Shown piece after piece: positions 8,139 to 16,422 of a DNA stretch of 64,000 nucleotides. A program made the translations under genes and the position numbers. The stretch's first letter is position 1, and each line of letters opens with the position of its first letter. The notes below the pieces were generated by a model. The model was not told the DNA's origin and ran no database searches. It was given only the letters and a program-made list of their open reading frames with translations. The stretch is from Mesorhizobium plurifarium (lineage in GTDB: Bacteria > Pseudomonadota > Alphaproteobacteria > Rhizobiales > Rhizobiaceae), in assembly GCA_000824785.1 (NCBI GenBank), contig CCNB01000016.1:46915-110914 (forward strand). Direction: 5' to 3'.

Positions 8139-9098
8139 ATGAAGAAAGTTATCCTGCTTTTTCTCGGTATGGCCCTGGCGGCGGCGGTGACGATCGCCGA
8201 TGCCGCGACGATGGTGCCGCCGGGCAACCGCAACAGCGTGCAGCCGGATATTCCGGGCGCTTCCAGCCGGCGCACCCAGGCCACCAACACAACCTTCCAG
8301 GCCAAGTACCGCAAGGTCTATGCGCTCTTGCAGAACGATGCCGAATTGCGCGGCAAGATCAGGAAGGTGGCGGCGGCCTACGGCATCGACCCCATGCATA
8401 TCGTCGGCGCCATCGTCGGCGAGCATACCTACAATGTCGACGCGTATGACCGCCTGCAGACCTATTACGTCAAGGCGATCTCCTATCTGTCGAGCAAGCT
8501 CTCCTTCGCCTATCACGGCGAGGACATCTCGGACTTCATCCAGCGGCCGGAATTCAAGAAATGCGCCGGCATGGACGACAGCTATGATCTGTGGGAATGC
8601 CGCGAGCAGGTCTGGAACCATTCCTTCCGCGGCAAGACCGTCGGCGGCGAGGATTTCCCCAACGACCGCTTCGGCGCCACCTTCTTCCAGCCCTATTACG
8701 CCGGCCAGACCTTCGGCCTTGGCCAGTTGAACCCGCTGACCGCGCTGCAGATGAGCGACCTGGTGCACAAGGTCTCCGGCCTGCCGAGGCTCGATGTCGA
8801 TGATCCCAACGCCGTCTACAAGACCATCATGGATCCGGACCTGACGCTGCCTTACGTCGCCGCGACCATCAGGAAGTCGATCGACGCCTACCGCGGCATC
8901 GCCGGCTTCGACATCTCGAAGAATCCTGGCCTGACCGCCACGCTCTACAATGTCGGCAATCCCGAGCAGCGCGCCTATGCGCTGAAGGCCGAGAACGAGA
9001 AACGCCGCGCCGAAGGGCAAGCCGAAAAGCTGCCCGAGGAGAACTATTACGGCTGGCTGGTCAACGACAAGCTGGACGAGCTGAAGGCGCTGTTTTAG
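8139..9098 (+). CDS. DUF1402 periplasmic protein, lytic-transglycosylase-like
   Basis: 319-aa exported protein. The start at 8139 gives a clean Sec signal peptide (MKKVILLFLGMALAAAV..ADAA). The mature part resembles the SLT/lysozyme fold: a candidate catalytic Glu in IVGAIVGEHTYNVD, GLGQLNPLTALQM reminiscent of the GLMQLMPxTA motif, and YNVGNP like the third SLT motif. This matches DUF1402, restricted to Rhizobiales. A peptidoglycan-cleaving role is inferred from these motifs. The 168 bp before it hold no gene. Confidence 0.8.
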   Translation: MKKVILLFLGMALAAAVTIADAATMVPPGNRNSVQPDIPGASSRRTQATNTTFQAKYRKVYALLQNDAELRGKIRKVAAAYGIDPMHIVGAIVGEHTYNVDAYDRLQTYYVKAISYLSSKLSFAYHGEDISDFIQRPEFKKCAGMDDSYDLWECREQVWNHSFRGKTVGGEDFPNDRFGATFFQPYYAGQTFGLGQLNPLTALQMSDLVHKVSGLPRLDVDDPNAVYKTIMDPDLTLPYVAATIRKSIDAYRGIAGFDISKNPGLTATLYNVGNPEQRAYALKAENEKRRAEGQAEKLPEENYYGWLVNDKLDELKALF

Positions 9099-9104
9099 CA
9101 GACC

Positions 9105-10331
9105 TCACGCCGCCAGCAGCGACTTCAGCTTGACCGCTTGCGAGCCGAGCGCCTCCGGCGCCGGGCTCGCCCGCTTCGCGATCAGCATTTCCGCCAGGCG
9201 GATGTCGCGCGCCACCGCATTGCCGGAGCCGATCCCGCTGGCTGCGACCAGCCTGCCGTCCTCAGCCAGATGGAACAGGATGAAGGCGCTGTCGTCGAGG
9301 TCGCGCCGCACGATGCTCTTGCCTTCGTCGGACAGTCCGGCGATCTGCAGGGTCAGCCCATATTGATCCGACCAGAACCACGGCACGGCCGCATGCGCCT
9401 CGTCGGCGCCCAGCATGTTCTTCGCGGCCAGCGCGCCCTGTTCCTGGGCGTTGCGCCAGGCTTCGAGACGCACGCGCCGCCCGCCATAGACGGCGAGCGG
9501 GAACGAACAGCAATCGCCGGCGGCGAAGATATCCGGGTCGGCTGTGCGCAAATGCTCGTCCACGGCGATGCCGTTGTCGATCGCCAGCCCCGATTCGGTA
9601 GCAAGCGCTGTCACCGGCACCGCGCCGATGCCGATCACGGCGAGGTCGGCGACGATCGTCTGCCCGTCGGCCAGCGTGATGGCGACTTCCTTGCCGCCAT
9701 CGGCGATCGCAGCTAACCCCTGGCCGGTGCGGATCGAGACGCCCTCGGCCTCATGCGCCTTGTGGATGATTTCCGCGATCTCCGCCGGCACGCCGCGCAT
9801 CAGGATGCGCGGCTGCGCCTCGATGACGGTGACCGTGGCGCCGAGCTTGCGCGCCGCCGCGGCAAGCTCGAGCCCGATGAAGCCGCCGCCGATGACGGCG
9901 ACGCGGTTTCCGGCGCTGAGATGGGCGCGGATGGCCAGCGCGTCGTTGAAGGTCCTCAGATAAACGCAGCGCGGCCCGAGCCCCGGCATCGGCAGCTGGC
10001 GCGGTACGGAGCCGGTCGCCACCAGCAGCTTGTCGTAGGAAAGGGAAGAGCCGTCCGACAGCTGCGCGGTGTGCGCGGCACGATCGATCGCGACGGCCCG
10101 GACGGAATGGATGTGGCGGATCGAGCGTTCGGCGAACAGTTCGTCGCTGGCGATCGCCTTGATGACCGGAGCCTCGCCGGTCATCGCGTCCTTCGACAGT
10201 GGCGGCCGCTCGTAAGGCAGATGCGGCTCGTCGCCGACCAGCGTGACCGGCCCTTCATAGCCGAGATCGCGGAGCGCAAGCGCCGCGCGTCCGCCGCACT
10301 CCCCGGCCCCGATGATCACCATCCCCGCCAT
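9105..10331 (-). CDS. Ferredoxin reductase, MocF/BphA4-like
   Basis: 408-aa FAD/NAD(P)H-dependent oxidoreductase. FAD-binding GAGECGG (8-14), a second Rossmann motif VIGGGFIGLELAA in the middle, and IFAAGDCCSF near residue 275 are all present, as is the C-terminal reductase-type domain. It would pass electrons from NADH to the Rieske ferredoxin encoded 4 bp upstream (10336-10650), for use by the desaturase-like oxygenase at 10693-11799. The order reductase, Rieske protein, oxygenase parallels rhizopine genes mocF, mocE and mocD. The substrate is not shown by sequence. Confidence 0.88.
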   Translation of the reverse strand: MAGMVIIGAGECGGRAALALRDLGYEGPVTLVGDEPHLPYERPPLSKDAMTGEAPVIKAIASDELFAERSIRHIHSVRAVAIDRAAHTAQLSDGSSLSYDKLLVATGSVPRQLPMPGLGPRCVYLRTFNDALAIRAHLSAGNRVAVIGGGFIGLELAAAARKLGATVTVIEAQPRILMRGVPAEIAEIIHKAHEAEGVSIRTGQGLAAIADGGKEVAITLADGQTIVADLAVIGIGAVPVTALATESGLAIDNGIAVDEHLRTADPDIFAAGDCCSFPLAVYGGRRVRLEAWRNAQEQGALAAKNMLGADEAHAAVPWFWSDQYGLTLQIAGLSDEGKSIVRRDLDDSAFILFHLAEDGRLVAASGIGSGNAVARDIRLAEMLIAKRASPAPEALGSQAVKLKSLLAA

Positions 10332-10335
10332 TGTC

Positions 10336-10650
10336 TCACCCGATCTGGATCAGGACTTTTCCGGCATCGACCTTGACCGGATAGGTCTTGAGATTGACGC
10401 AGACCGGCGCGCCGCGCGCGTCGCCGGTCTTGTAGTTGAAGCGGCCATTGTGCTTGGGGCATTCGATGATGTCGTCCATCACCAGCCCGTCGGCCAGATG
10501 CACCTTTTCATGCGTGCACAGGCCGTCGGTCGCGAAGTATTCGTCGTCCGGGCTGCGGTAGATGGCGAAGGTTCGGCCGCCATGGTCGAATCGCATCACG
10601 TCCTCTTCGTCGATGTCTTCAGCCGCGCAGGCCTCGACCCAGTCGCTCAT
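10336..10650 (-). CDS. Rieske [2Fe-2S] ferredoxin, MocE-like
   Basis: 104-aa Rieske protein. The cluster ligands are C45 and H47 (CTHEKVHL) and C64 and H67 (CPKHNGRF). No signal peptide or membrane anchor, so it is a soluble electron carrier. Its spacing to the ferredoxin reductase (4 bp) and to the oxygenase (42 bp) supports a three-component system. Best match by architecture is MocE of the rhizopine system or NirD/BphF-type ferredoxins. Confidence 0.9.
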   Translation of the reverse strand: MSDWVEACAAEDIDEEDVMRFDHGGRTFAIYRSPDDEYFATDGLCTHEKVHLADGLVMDDIIECPKHNGRFNYKTGDARGAPVCVNLKTYPVKVDAGKVLIQIG

Positions 10651-10692
10651 CTTATCCTCCGCGAAAATCGATTGGTTAAGCTCTTCGGCAGT

Positions 10693-11799
10693 TCATTCGG
10701 CCGCGGCCGCCACCGGATTGTCGTTGTGCAGTTCTTCCCGGTAGGGCTTCGCCGTCGGCGGCAGCGCGCGCTTGAGGAAATAGTCCTCGTTGCGCAGCTG
10801 GCGCAGGAAAGCCGGGATCATCTCGCGGTAGCCGGCCAGGATCGATGGGGTCGGCGCCGGCAAATCGTGCCTGATCATCTCATGCAGCTTCGGCAGCGCG
10901 TGATAGGGCACCATCGGGAACATGTGGTGCTCCACATGGTAGTTCATGTTCCAGTAGATGAAGCGGCTGATCGGGTTCATGTAGACGGTGCGGCTGTTCA
11001 GCCGGTGATCGATGACATTCTCAGCCAGCCCGCCATGCTGCAGCAGGCCGGTCATGACGTGATGCCAGGCGCCATAAAGACGAGGCAAGCCGACGAGCAT
11101 CAGCGGCAGCCAGGAATGCAGGTAGAGGGCCAAAGCGATGGTCACCAGATAGATGGCGAGCCAGATGCGGGCCACGCGGATGGCCTTCGGCTGCTCCTGC
11201 TCGGGGATGAAGGTCTTTTCCGCGGCGCTGATGACGCCGGCGGCGTTGCGCACCATGTCGGTCATCGCATGCCAGGCGTCGAGGATGCCGAAGAAGTTCA
11301 GGATCACGCGCAGCAGGTCCGGCGGGCGCATGACGGCGATCTCCGGGTCGCGGCCGACGATGATCGTGTCGGTGTGGTGGCGCGTGTGGCTCCAGCGCCA
11401 GGTCACCGGGTTGCGCATGATCATGAAGCAGGCGAGCTGGTAGACGGCATCGTTCATCCATTGCGTGCGGAAGGCCGTGCCATGGCCGCATTCGTGCCAG
11501 CGGGAATCGGTCGAGGAGCCGTAGAGCGTGCCGTAGACGAAGAAGAACGGCACGCACCACCAGCTGCCCCAGAACCAGATGCCGCCCGCGGCGCTGACGA
11601 CGAAGGCGCCCAGCCAGATGATGGTGTCGCGGATCGCCGGCTGGTCGGAGCGCTGCATCAGCTCCTTCATCTGCTTGCGCGGGATCTCGGTGTGATACCA
11701 CTCGGCCGCCGCCAGCCCGTTCTCGACCGCGAGCCTGGCGTCTCGCCCGGTCAGGCTGTAGTCGCGCGGCGACGCCGCCGAAGACGTGATTGCCGTCAT
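10693..11799 (-). CDS. Fatty-acid-desaturase-family oxygenase, MocD-like
   Basis: 368-aa integral membrane di-iron enzyme. All three histidine boxes are visible: RWHECGHG, WSHTRHHTDT and YHVEHHMFP, with hydrophobic pairs between them. The ATG at 11799 is chosen over the longer frame because it follows a GGAGGAACC site and starts the conserved region. With the Rieske protein and reductase it forms a likely monooxygenase. MocD acts in removal of the O-methyl group of the rhizopine 3-O-methyl-scyllo-inosamine. Lipid desaturation is the main alternative. The adjacent divergent inositol-type transport locus favours a cyclitol substrate, by inference. Confidence 0.82.
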   Translation of the reverse strand: MTAITSSAASPRDYSLTGRDARLAVENGLAAAEWYHTEIPRKQMKELMQRSDQPAIRDTIIWLGAFVVSAAGGIWFWGSWWCVPFFFVYGTLYGSSTDSRWHECGHGTAFRTQWMNDAVYQLACFMIMRNPVTWRWSHTRHHTDTIIVGRDPEIAVMRPPDLLRVILNFFGILDAWHAMTDMVRNAAGVISAAEKTFIPEQEQPKAIRVARIWLAIYLVTIALALYLHSWLPLMLVGLPRLYGAWHHVMTGLLQHGGLAENVIDHRLNSRTVYMNPISRFIYWNMNYHVEHHMFPMVPYHALPKLHEMIRHDLPAPTPSILAGYREMIPAFLRQLRNEDYFLKRALPPTAKPYREELHNDNPVAAAAE

Positions 11800-11889
11800 T
11801 GGGGTTCCTCCGCCAGCGCCTTGGCGGCCGCCCCGACCATACGGGGCTCGCGCATCGCTGACTTTCCACTTCAGCATAGTCGCAAGGTC

Positions 11890-11934
11890 TGATAGTCTCA
11901 ACATCACAAAGATAGTTTCTATCATTTCCTATCA
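11890..11934. promoter_or_regulatory. Operator-like inverted repeats, divergent LacI gene and oxygenase operon
   Basis: The 174-bp gap between the divergent oxygenase (start 11799) and LacI gene (start 11974) is AT-rich. It holds TGATAG (11890-11895) and CTATCA (11929-11934) as outer arms and a compact GATAG-TTT-CTATC palindrome at 11911-11923. Repeated identical half-sites centred on a divergent regulator gene suggest an autoregulatory operator. No classical CG-centred LacI palindrome is seen, so the binding protein is uncertain. Confidence 0.4.
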
Positions 11935-11973
11935 GAATGATATATCTTCGATCGTGTTGACGAGGAAGCATTG

Positions 11974-13005
11974 ATGGCAAAGCGGCCGACCATTACCGAT
12001 CTCGCGCGCGTCTCGGGCGTCAGCGTCGCCACCGTCGACCGGGTGCTGAACAGCCGCCTGCCGGTGCGTGAGGAAACGGCGCGCCGGGTCTACGACGCCG
12101 CGACCGAGATCGGTTATCACGCGGCGGGGCTGATCAAGCAGCGCATGCGCCAGGAATTGCCGGAATACCGGCTCGGCTTCCTGCTGCTGAGGGGCAATGA
12201 CGTCTTCTATGGTGATTTCGCCAGGGAGCTTGAGCTGGCTGTCGCGCAGTCGCAACGTTTCCGCGGCGTTGCGACCGTCGAGTTCGCCACTTCGCTGGTG
12301 CCTGACGAGATCGCAGCCCAGATGCGCAGGCTGGCGGCCAAGTCGAGAGCCATCGCCGTCGTCGGCCCGGATCATCCCAACCTGACGGCGGTCGTGGAAG
12401 CGCTGAAAGCGAGGGGGCAGCCGGTCTTCTCGTTGCTGTCCGACTTTGCCGCCGGCATCCGCGAGGGCTATGTCGGTCTCGACAACCGCAAGGTCGGGCG
12501 CAGCGCGGCCTGGATGATCGCCAAGGCCGCCAGGAAGCCGGGCAAGGTCGCGCTTTTCGTCGGCAGCCACCGCTTCCACGGCCACGAGCTGCGCGAGATC
12601 GGCTTCCGCTCTTTCTTCCGCGAGCATGCGCCGGACTTCACCGTGCTGGAGACGCTGGTCAACCTCGAGGCCAATGATGTGACGCATGACGCCATGCTCG
12701 ACCTCCTCGCGCGCCATCCCGATCTTGCCGGCTGCTACGTCGCCGGCGGCGGCATGGAAGGCGCGGTCTCGGCGCTGCGGACGGCAAAGCCGGCCGAGAT
12801 GCCGGTCGTCATCTGCAACGAGATCAACGCCGTCTCGCGCGCCGCACTTGCCGACAACATCCTCACCATGGTGATCTCGACGCCGCTCGCAGCACTCTGC
12901 CGGGAGCTCGTCGGGCTGATGGCGTACGCCATCGAAAGCGGCGCCGCCAATGCGCCAGGGCAGACCTTCCTGCCCTTCGACATCTACCTGCCGGAAAACA
13001 TCTAG
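11974..13005 (+). CDS. LacI-family transcriptional regulator
   Basis: 343-aa repressor. The N-terminal HTH (PTITDLARVSGVSVATVDRV, near residues 5-25) is a LacI-type helix-turn-helix with hinge, followed by a periplasmic-binding-protein-like sensor domain (from about residue 65). The sensor resembles that of sugar-binding proteins such as the one encoded next, so a cyclitol or sugar ligand is likely. The ATG at 11974 follows GAGGAAG; a TTG one codon upstream is also possible. Regulates probably the transporter downstream, the divergent oxygenase operon, or both. Confidence 0.9.
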   Translation: MAKRPTITDLARVSGVSVATVDRVLNSRLPVREETARRVYDAATEIGYHAAGLIKQRMRQELPEYRLGFLLLRGNDVFYGDFARELELAVAQSQRFRGVATVEFATSLVPDEIAAQMRRLAAKSRAIAVVGPDHPNLTAVVEALKARGQPVFSLLSDFAAGIREGYVGLDNRKVGRSAAWMIAKAARKPGKVALFVGSHRFHGHELREIGFRSFFREHAPDFTVLETLVNLEANDVTHDAMLDLLARHPDLAGCYVAGGGMEGAVSALRTAKPAEMPVVICNEINAVSRAALADNILTMVISTPLAALCRELVGLMAYAIESGAANAPGQTFLPFDIYLPENI

Positions 13006-13027
13006 ATCCCCGGAGACGGGATCGGTG

Positions 13028-13060
13028 TGAAAGAATCCATCAGGCTGATGGATTCTTTCA
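13028..13060. repeat. Perfect 15-bp inverted repeat, 3-nt loop
   Basis: A perfect palindrome, arms TGAAAGAATCCATCA and its complement around loop GGC, begins 23 bp after the LacI gene stop. No T-run follows, so it is not a textbook intrinsic terminator. It could be an mRNA 3' stabiliser or terminator, or an operator ahead of the binding-protein gene. Confidence 0.75.
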
Positions 13061-13178
13061 AGACGGTTTGCTCCGATTCGGGCCGAGGATTCGACGATTT
13101 TGGTCGTCGTCCCGTCGATCGTGATCGAAAAACCGGCCGCCCCGGTCGGAATCGCCCTTGACGTTTCCAAAACGAAAT

Positions 13179-13192
13179 GGAATAAATATTTC
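13179..13192. promoter_or_regulatory. Putative IolR operator before the sugar-binding protein gene
   Basis: GGAATAAATATTTC fits the GGAA-N6-TTCC consensus I recall for rhizobial IolR with one mismatch in the last half. It differs at only one of 14 bases from the site at 42876-42889 (read on the minus strand) before iolC. It lies 168 bp upstream of the binding-protein start in a 354-bp gap that has no gene, suggesting inositol control of the transporter. Confidence 0.5.
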
Positions 13193-13359
13193 ACCAATCA
13201 GGCCTTTTGGTTCTTTCGTTCCGAAGCGTCTGTTCGGACGGAGGAAGAGGCGTTCCAGTCGAATTGGCGACGCCGCATGGCCGCAGGGAGAGATTCCCCG
13301 GGCAAACCGGGGATTCCGGTTCAATGGGTGCAGCCGGACACCAAGTGGAGGAGAATAAA

Positions 13360-14301
13360 ATGAAGAAACTTCTTTTGGGCGTCGCGCTTTCGGCGCTGAT
13401 GTGTTCATCCGCCTTCGCCGCCAAGATCGGCGTCTCGATGGCTCTTTTCGACGACAACTTCCTGACCGTGCTGCGCAACGGCATGATCGCGCAGGCCAAG
13501 GGAATGGATGGCGTCGAGCTGCAGGTAGAGGACGCGCAGAACGACGTCGCCAAGCAGCTCGACCAGATCAAGAACTTCGCCGCCTCGGGCGTCGACGCCA
13601 TCATCGTCAACCCGGTCGACACCTCGGCCACCCAGGCGATGTCGGACGCGGCCGCTGCCGCCAAGATCCCGCTGGTCTACGTCAACCGCCAGCCGGTCAA
13701 TGTCGACACACTGCCCGACAACCAGGCCTTCGTTGCTTCCAACGAGGCCGAATCCGGCACGCTCGAAACCAAGGAAGCCTGCCGCCTGTTCAAGGAAGCC
13801 GGCAAGAAGGAAGCCAATGTCTATGTGATCATGGGCGAGCTATCCAACCAGGCCGCGGTGCAGCGCACCAAGGACATCGAGGAAGTGATCGCCACCCCGG
13901 ACTGCAGCTTCATCAAGATCATCGACAAGCAGACCTCGAACTGGAAGCGTGACGAAGCGCAGAACCTGATGACCAACTGGCTGTCGTCGGGCAAGGCGTT
14001 CGATGGCGTCATTGCCAACAATGACGAAAGCGCAATCGGGGCGATCCAGGCGATGAAGGCCGCCAACATCGACATGAAGTCGGTCGTCGTCGGCGGCGTC
14101 GATGCCACCCAGGACGCGCTGGCCGCCATGCAGGCGGGCGATCTCGACGTCACCGTCTTCCAGGACGCCGCCGGTCAGGGCGCCGGCGCGCTCGATGCGG
14201 CGCTGAAGCTTTCCAAGGGCGAAAAGGTGGAACACAAGGTCTACATCCCGTTCCAGCTCGTCACCCCGGCCAACATCGACAAGTTCTTGAAGAAGAACTG
14301 A
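13360..14301 (+). CDS. CUT2 ABC transporter substrate-binding protein, inositol/rhizopine type
   Basis: 313-aa periplasmic binding protein with a Sec signal peptide cleaved after about residue 20 (MKKLLLGVALSALMCSSAFA). The mature start AAKIGVSMALFDDNFLTVLR and NPVDTSATQAMSDAA are typical of type I sugar-binding folds (RbsB/IbpA/MocB). The start at 13360 follows GTGGAGGAG. Downstream are permease, single-domain ATPase, inositol 2-dehydrogenase and an SDR, all on the same strand. Myo-inositol is the most likely ligand given IdhA and the IolR-like site; a methylated or aminated inositol or fructose (frcB-like) are alternatives. Confidence 0.85.
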   Translation: MKKLLLGVALSALMCSSAFAAKIGVSMALFDDNFLTVLRNGMIAQAKGMDGVELQVEDAQNDVAKQLDQIKNFAASGVDAIIVNPVDTSATQAMSDAAAAAKIPLVYVNRQPVNVDTLPDNQAFVASNEAESGTLETKEACRLFKEAGKKEANVYVIMGELSNQAAVQRTKDIEEVIATPDCSFIKIIDKQTSNWKRDEAQNLMTNWLSSGKAFDGVIANNDESAIGAIQAMKAANIDMKSVVVGGVDATQDALAAMQAGDLDVTVFQDAAGQGAGALDAALKLSKGEKVEHKVYIPFQLVTPANIDKFLKKN

Positions 14302-14312
14302 GACGCGCCCGC

Positions 14313-14356
14313 GCAATTCCCGGAAAACCGTGCCGCGGTTTTCGGTATGGAATTGC
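14313..14356. repeat. Rhizobial palindromic element (GCAATTCC type), copy 1
   Basis: Arms GCAATTCC (14313-14320) and GGAATTGC (14349-14356) enclose a second stem, GGAAAACCG with CGGTTTTC. A related copy occurs at 35541-35584. It lies between the binding-protein and permease genes, so its hairpin may also reduce expression of the membrane components. Confidence 0.75.
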
Positions 14357-14490
14357 GTGAAGACAGCCGCGGAGTGGTGCCGCGACGCATCGGACTGGCT
14401 GAAACCGGCTGCTGACGAAGCGGCGCCGCTCCTCTCCCCTCCCGCCCGACAGGGCGGGAGAACGGGCGCGGTCATTCGGAGGAAGAAGAC

Positions 14491-15567
14491 GTGTCACAGA
14501 CATCGCATGGCATTGGCGGGCTGAGCTATGACGCCAAGAAGCGTCCATGGCCGGCCGAGTTCAACGTGTTCCTGGCGCTGGTTATCCTGGTCGCCGCCTT
14601 CGAGCTGATCGGCCGCGTCTTCCTCGGCGACAGCTTCCTGTTCAACACCCGCGAGAACGTCTCGGGCCTGTTCAACGAGCAGCGCCTGCAGATCATCATC
14701 CTGCAGGTTTCGATCGTCGGCATCATCGCCATCGGCGTCACCCAGGTCATCATCTGCGGCGGCATCGATCTGTCCTCGGGCTCGATCGTCGGCGCCACCG
14801 CCATGATCGCCATGAGCTTCGCCCAGGTCGCGACCGTCAATGGCAATCCCAACCCCAAGGCGATGTTCATCGACTATGGCTGGACCGACCTGCCGGTCAT
14901 CGTGCCGTTGCTGGTGGCGATCGGCTGCGGCCTGATCGCCGGCCTGATCAACGGGTTCCTGATCGCCTATACCCGCATTCCACCTTTCATCGCCACGCTG
15001 GGCATGATGGTCACCGCCCGCGGCATCGCCAAATGGTGGTCGAAGGGCCAGCCGATCTCGTTCCCGACCGACAGCTTCGCGGCCATCGGCAAGGGCCTGA
15101 TGCCCGTCGTCATCTTCATCTCGCTGGCGATCCTGTTCCAGCTCATCTTGACCTACACGAAATACGGCAAGCACTGCTACGCCATCGGCTCCAACGAGGA
15201 TGCCGCGCGCATGTCCGGCATCAAGATCGCCAACCACAAGGTGCTGGTCTATGCCATCGCCGGCATCCTGGCCGCGATCGCCGCGGTGGTGCTCTCCTCC
15301 AAGAACCTCACCGCCCAGGCCGGCATGGGCGTCATGTACGAGCTCGATGCCATCGCCATGGCGGTCATCGGCGGCGTCTCGCTCTCGGGCGGCCGCGGCT
15401 CGATCATCGGCACCGTCATCGGCTCGCTGATCTTCGGCGTCATCATTTCCGGCTTCACCTTCCTGCGCCTCGACGCCTACTATCAGGAGATGGTGAAGGG
15501 CGTGATCATCGTCGGCGCGGTCGTTCTCGATCAATGGCGCCAGCGCCGCCGCGCGATAGGAGCTTGA
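14491..15567 (+). CDS. CUT2 ABC transporter permease
   Basis: 358-aa inner-membrane permease with 8-10 hydrophobic segments and the CUT2 signature region IICGGIDLSSGSIVG; the C-terminal part has IGGVSLSGGRGSIIGTVIG, as in RbsC/FrcC. The GTG at 14491 is preceded by GGAGGAAG. It forms the channel for the binding protein at 13360 with the ATPase at 15570, which starts 2 bp after its stop. The preceding 189 bp hold a palindromic repeat and no gene. Confidence 0.92.
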   Translation: MSQTSHGIGGLSYDAKKRPWPAEFNVFLALVILVAAFELIGRVFLGDSFLFNTRENVSGLFNEQRLQIIILQVSIVGIIAIGVTQVIICGGIDLSSGSIVGATAMIAMSFAQVATVNGNPNPKAMFIDYGWTDLPVIVPLLVAIGCGLIAGLINGFLIAYTRIPPFIATLGMMVTARGIAKWWSKGQPISFPTDSFAAIGKGLMPVVIFISLAILFQLILTYTKYGKHCYAIGSNEDAARMSGIKIANHKVLVYAIAGILAAIAAVVLSSKNLTAQAGMGVMYELDAIAMAVIGGVSLSGGRGSIIGTVIGSLIFGVIISGFTFLRLDAYYQEMVKGVIIVGAVVLDQWRQRRRAIGA

Positions 15568-15569
15568 CC

Positions 15570-16340
15570 ATGTCGGACATCGTTCTGAAGACCGAGAACC
15601 TCACCAAGCATTATGGCGGCGTGCATGCGCTGCAGGAGGCGAATTTCGAGCTGCGCAAGGGCGAGCATGTCGCCATCATGGGCGACAACGGCGCCGGCAA
15701 ATCGACCTTCGTGCGCCAGATCACCGGCGTCGAGCAGCGCACCGACGGCAAGATCTGGTTCGACGGCAAGGAGGTGAATTTCTCCGGCCCCATCGAGGCG
15801 CGCGAGGCAGGCATTGAGACCGTGTTCCAGAACCTCGCGCTGGCCGACGACCTCGACGTGCCGTCCAACCTGTTCCTCGGCCGCGAGAAGGTGCTGTTCA
15901 ACCTCGGCCCCTTCTCCATCCTCGACCGCAAGGCGATGCGCAAGGCGACGGAGGCAGCACTTGTCCGTACGGCGGTGAAGATCCCCAACCTCTCCAGCAC
16001 CATCCGCCACATGTCGGGCGGCCAGCGCCAATGCGTGGCGATCGCCAGGACCGCGACCTTCGCCTCCAAGCTGATCATCATGGACGAGCCGACCGCGGCG
16101 CTCGGCGTGCAGGAGACGGCGCAGGTCGAAAACATCATCCGCACGCTGAAGGAAAATGGCGAGCCGCTGATCCTGGTCAGCCACAACATGCGCCAGGTGT
16201 TCGACCTGGTCGACCGCATCGTCGTCTTCCGCCGCGGCCGCATCGTCGCCAACCTGCGCAAGCAGGACACCGACGGCAACGACATCGTCGCCTACATCAC
16301 CGGCGCCAAGACCGGACAGGCGGAACTTCAGGCTGCCTGA
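15570..16340 (+). CDS. CUT2 ABC transporter ATPase, single domain
   Basis: 256-aa ATPase with Walker A GDNGAGKST (38-46), signature MSGGQRQ (148-154), Walker B IIMDEP (169-174) and the switch His in LVSHNM. Unlike RbsA-type ATPases (about 500 aa, two domains) it has one nucleotide-binding domain, so it should act as a homodimer, as in FrcA. The ATG at 15570 follows the permease stop by 2 bp. Confidence 0.92.
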   Translation: MSDIVLKTENLTKHYGGVHALQEANFELRKGEHVAIMGDNGAGKSTFVRQITGVEQRTDGKIWFDGKEVNFSGPIEAREAGIETVFQNLALADDLDVPSNLFLGREKVLFNLGPFSILDRKAMRKATEAALVRTAVKIPNLSSTIRHMSGGQRQCVAIARTATFASKLIIMDEPTAALGVQETAQVENIIRTLKENGEPLILVSHNMRQVFDLVDRIVVFRRGRIVANLRKQDTDGNDIVAYITGAKTGQAELQAA

Positions 16341-16370
16341 CGGGCGCCACGACGGGATCAAACCAATCTT

Positions 16371-16388
16371 CCGCGCCAAAAGGCGCGG
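16371..16388 (+). terminator. Hairpin between ATPase and dehydrogenase genes
   Basis: CCGCGCC-AAAA-GGCGCGG, a 7-bp GC-only stem with a 4-nt loop in the 82-bp gap between the transporter ATPase and idhA genes. No T-run follows, so it is probably an attenuating or processing hairpin and not a full terminator. Confidence 0.4.
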
Positions 16389-16422
16389 ATATGCCTATAA
16401 AACCCACCTCGAAGGACATTCC

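Noticed and set aside
14547..15569. Long in-frame extension upstream of the ATPase gene at 15570
   Set aside because: It runs through the permease gene in another frame; the translated extension is repetitive Arg/His-rich and has no transporter similarity.
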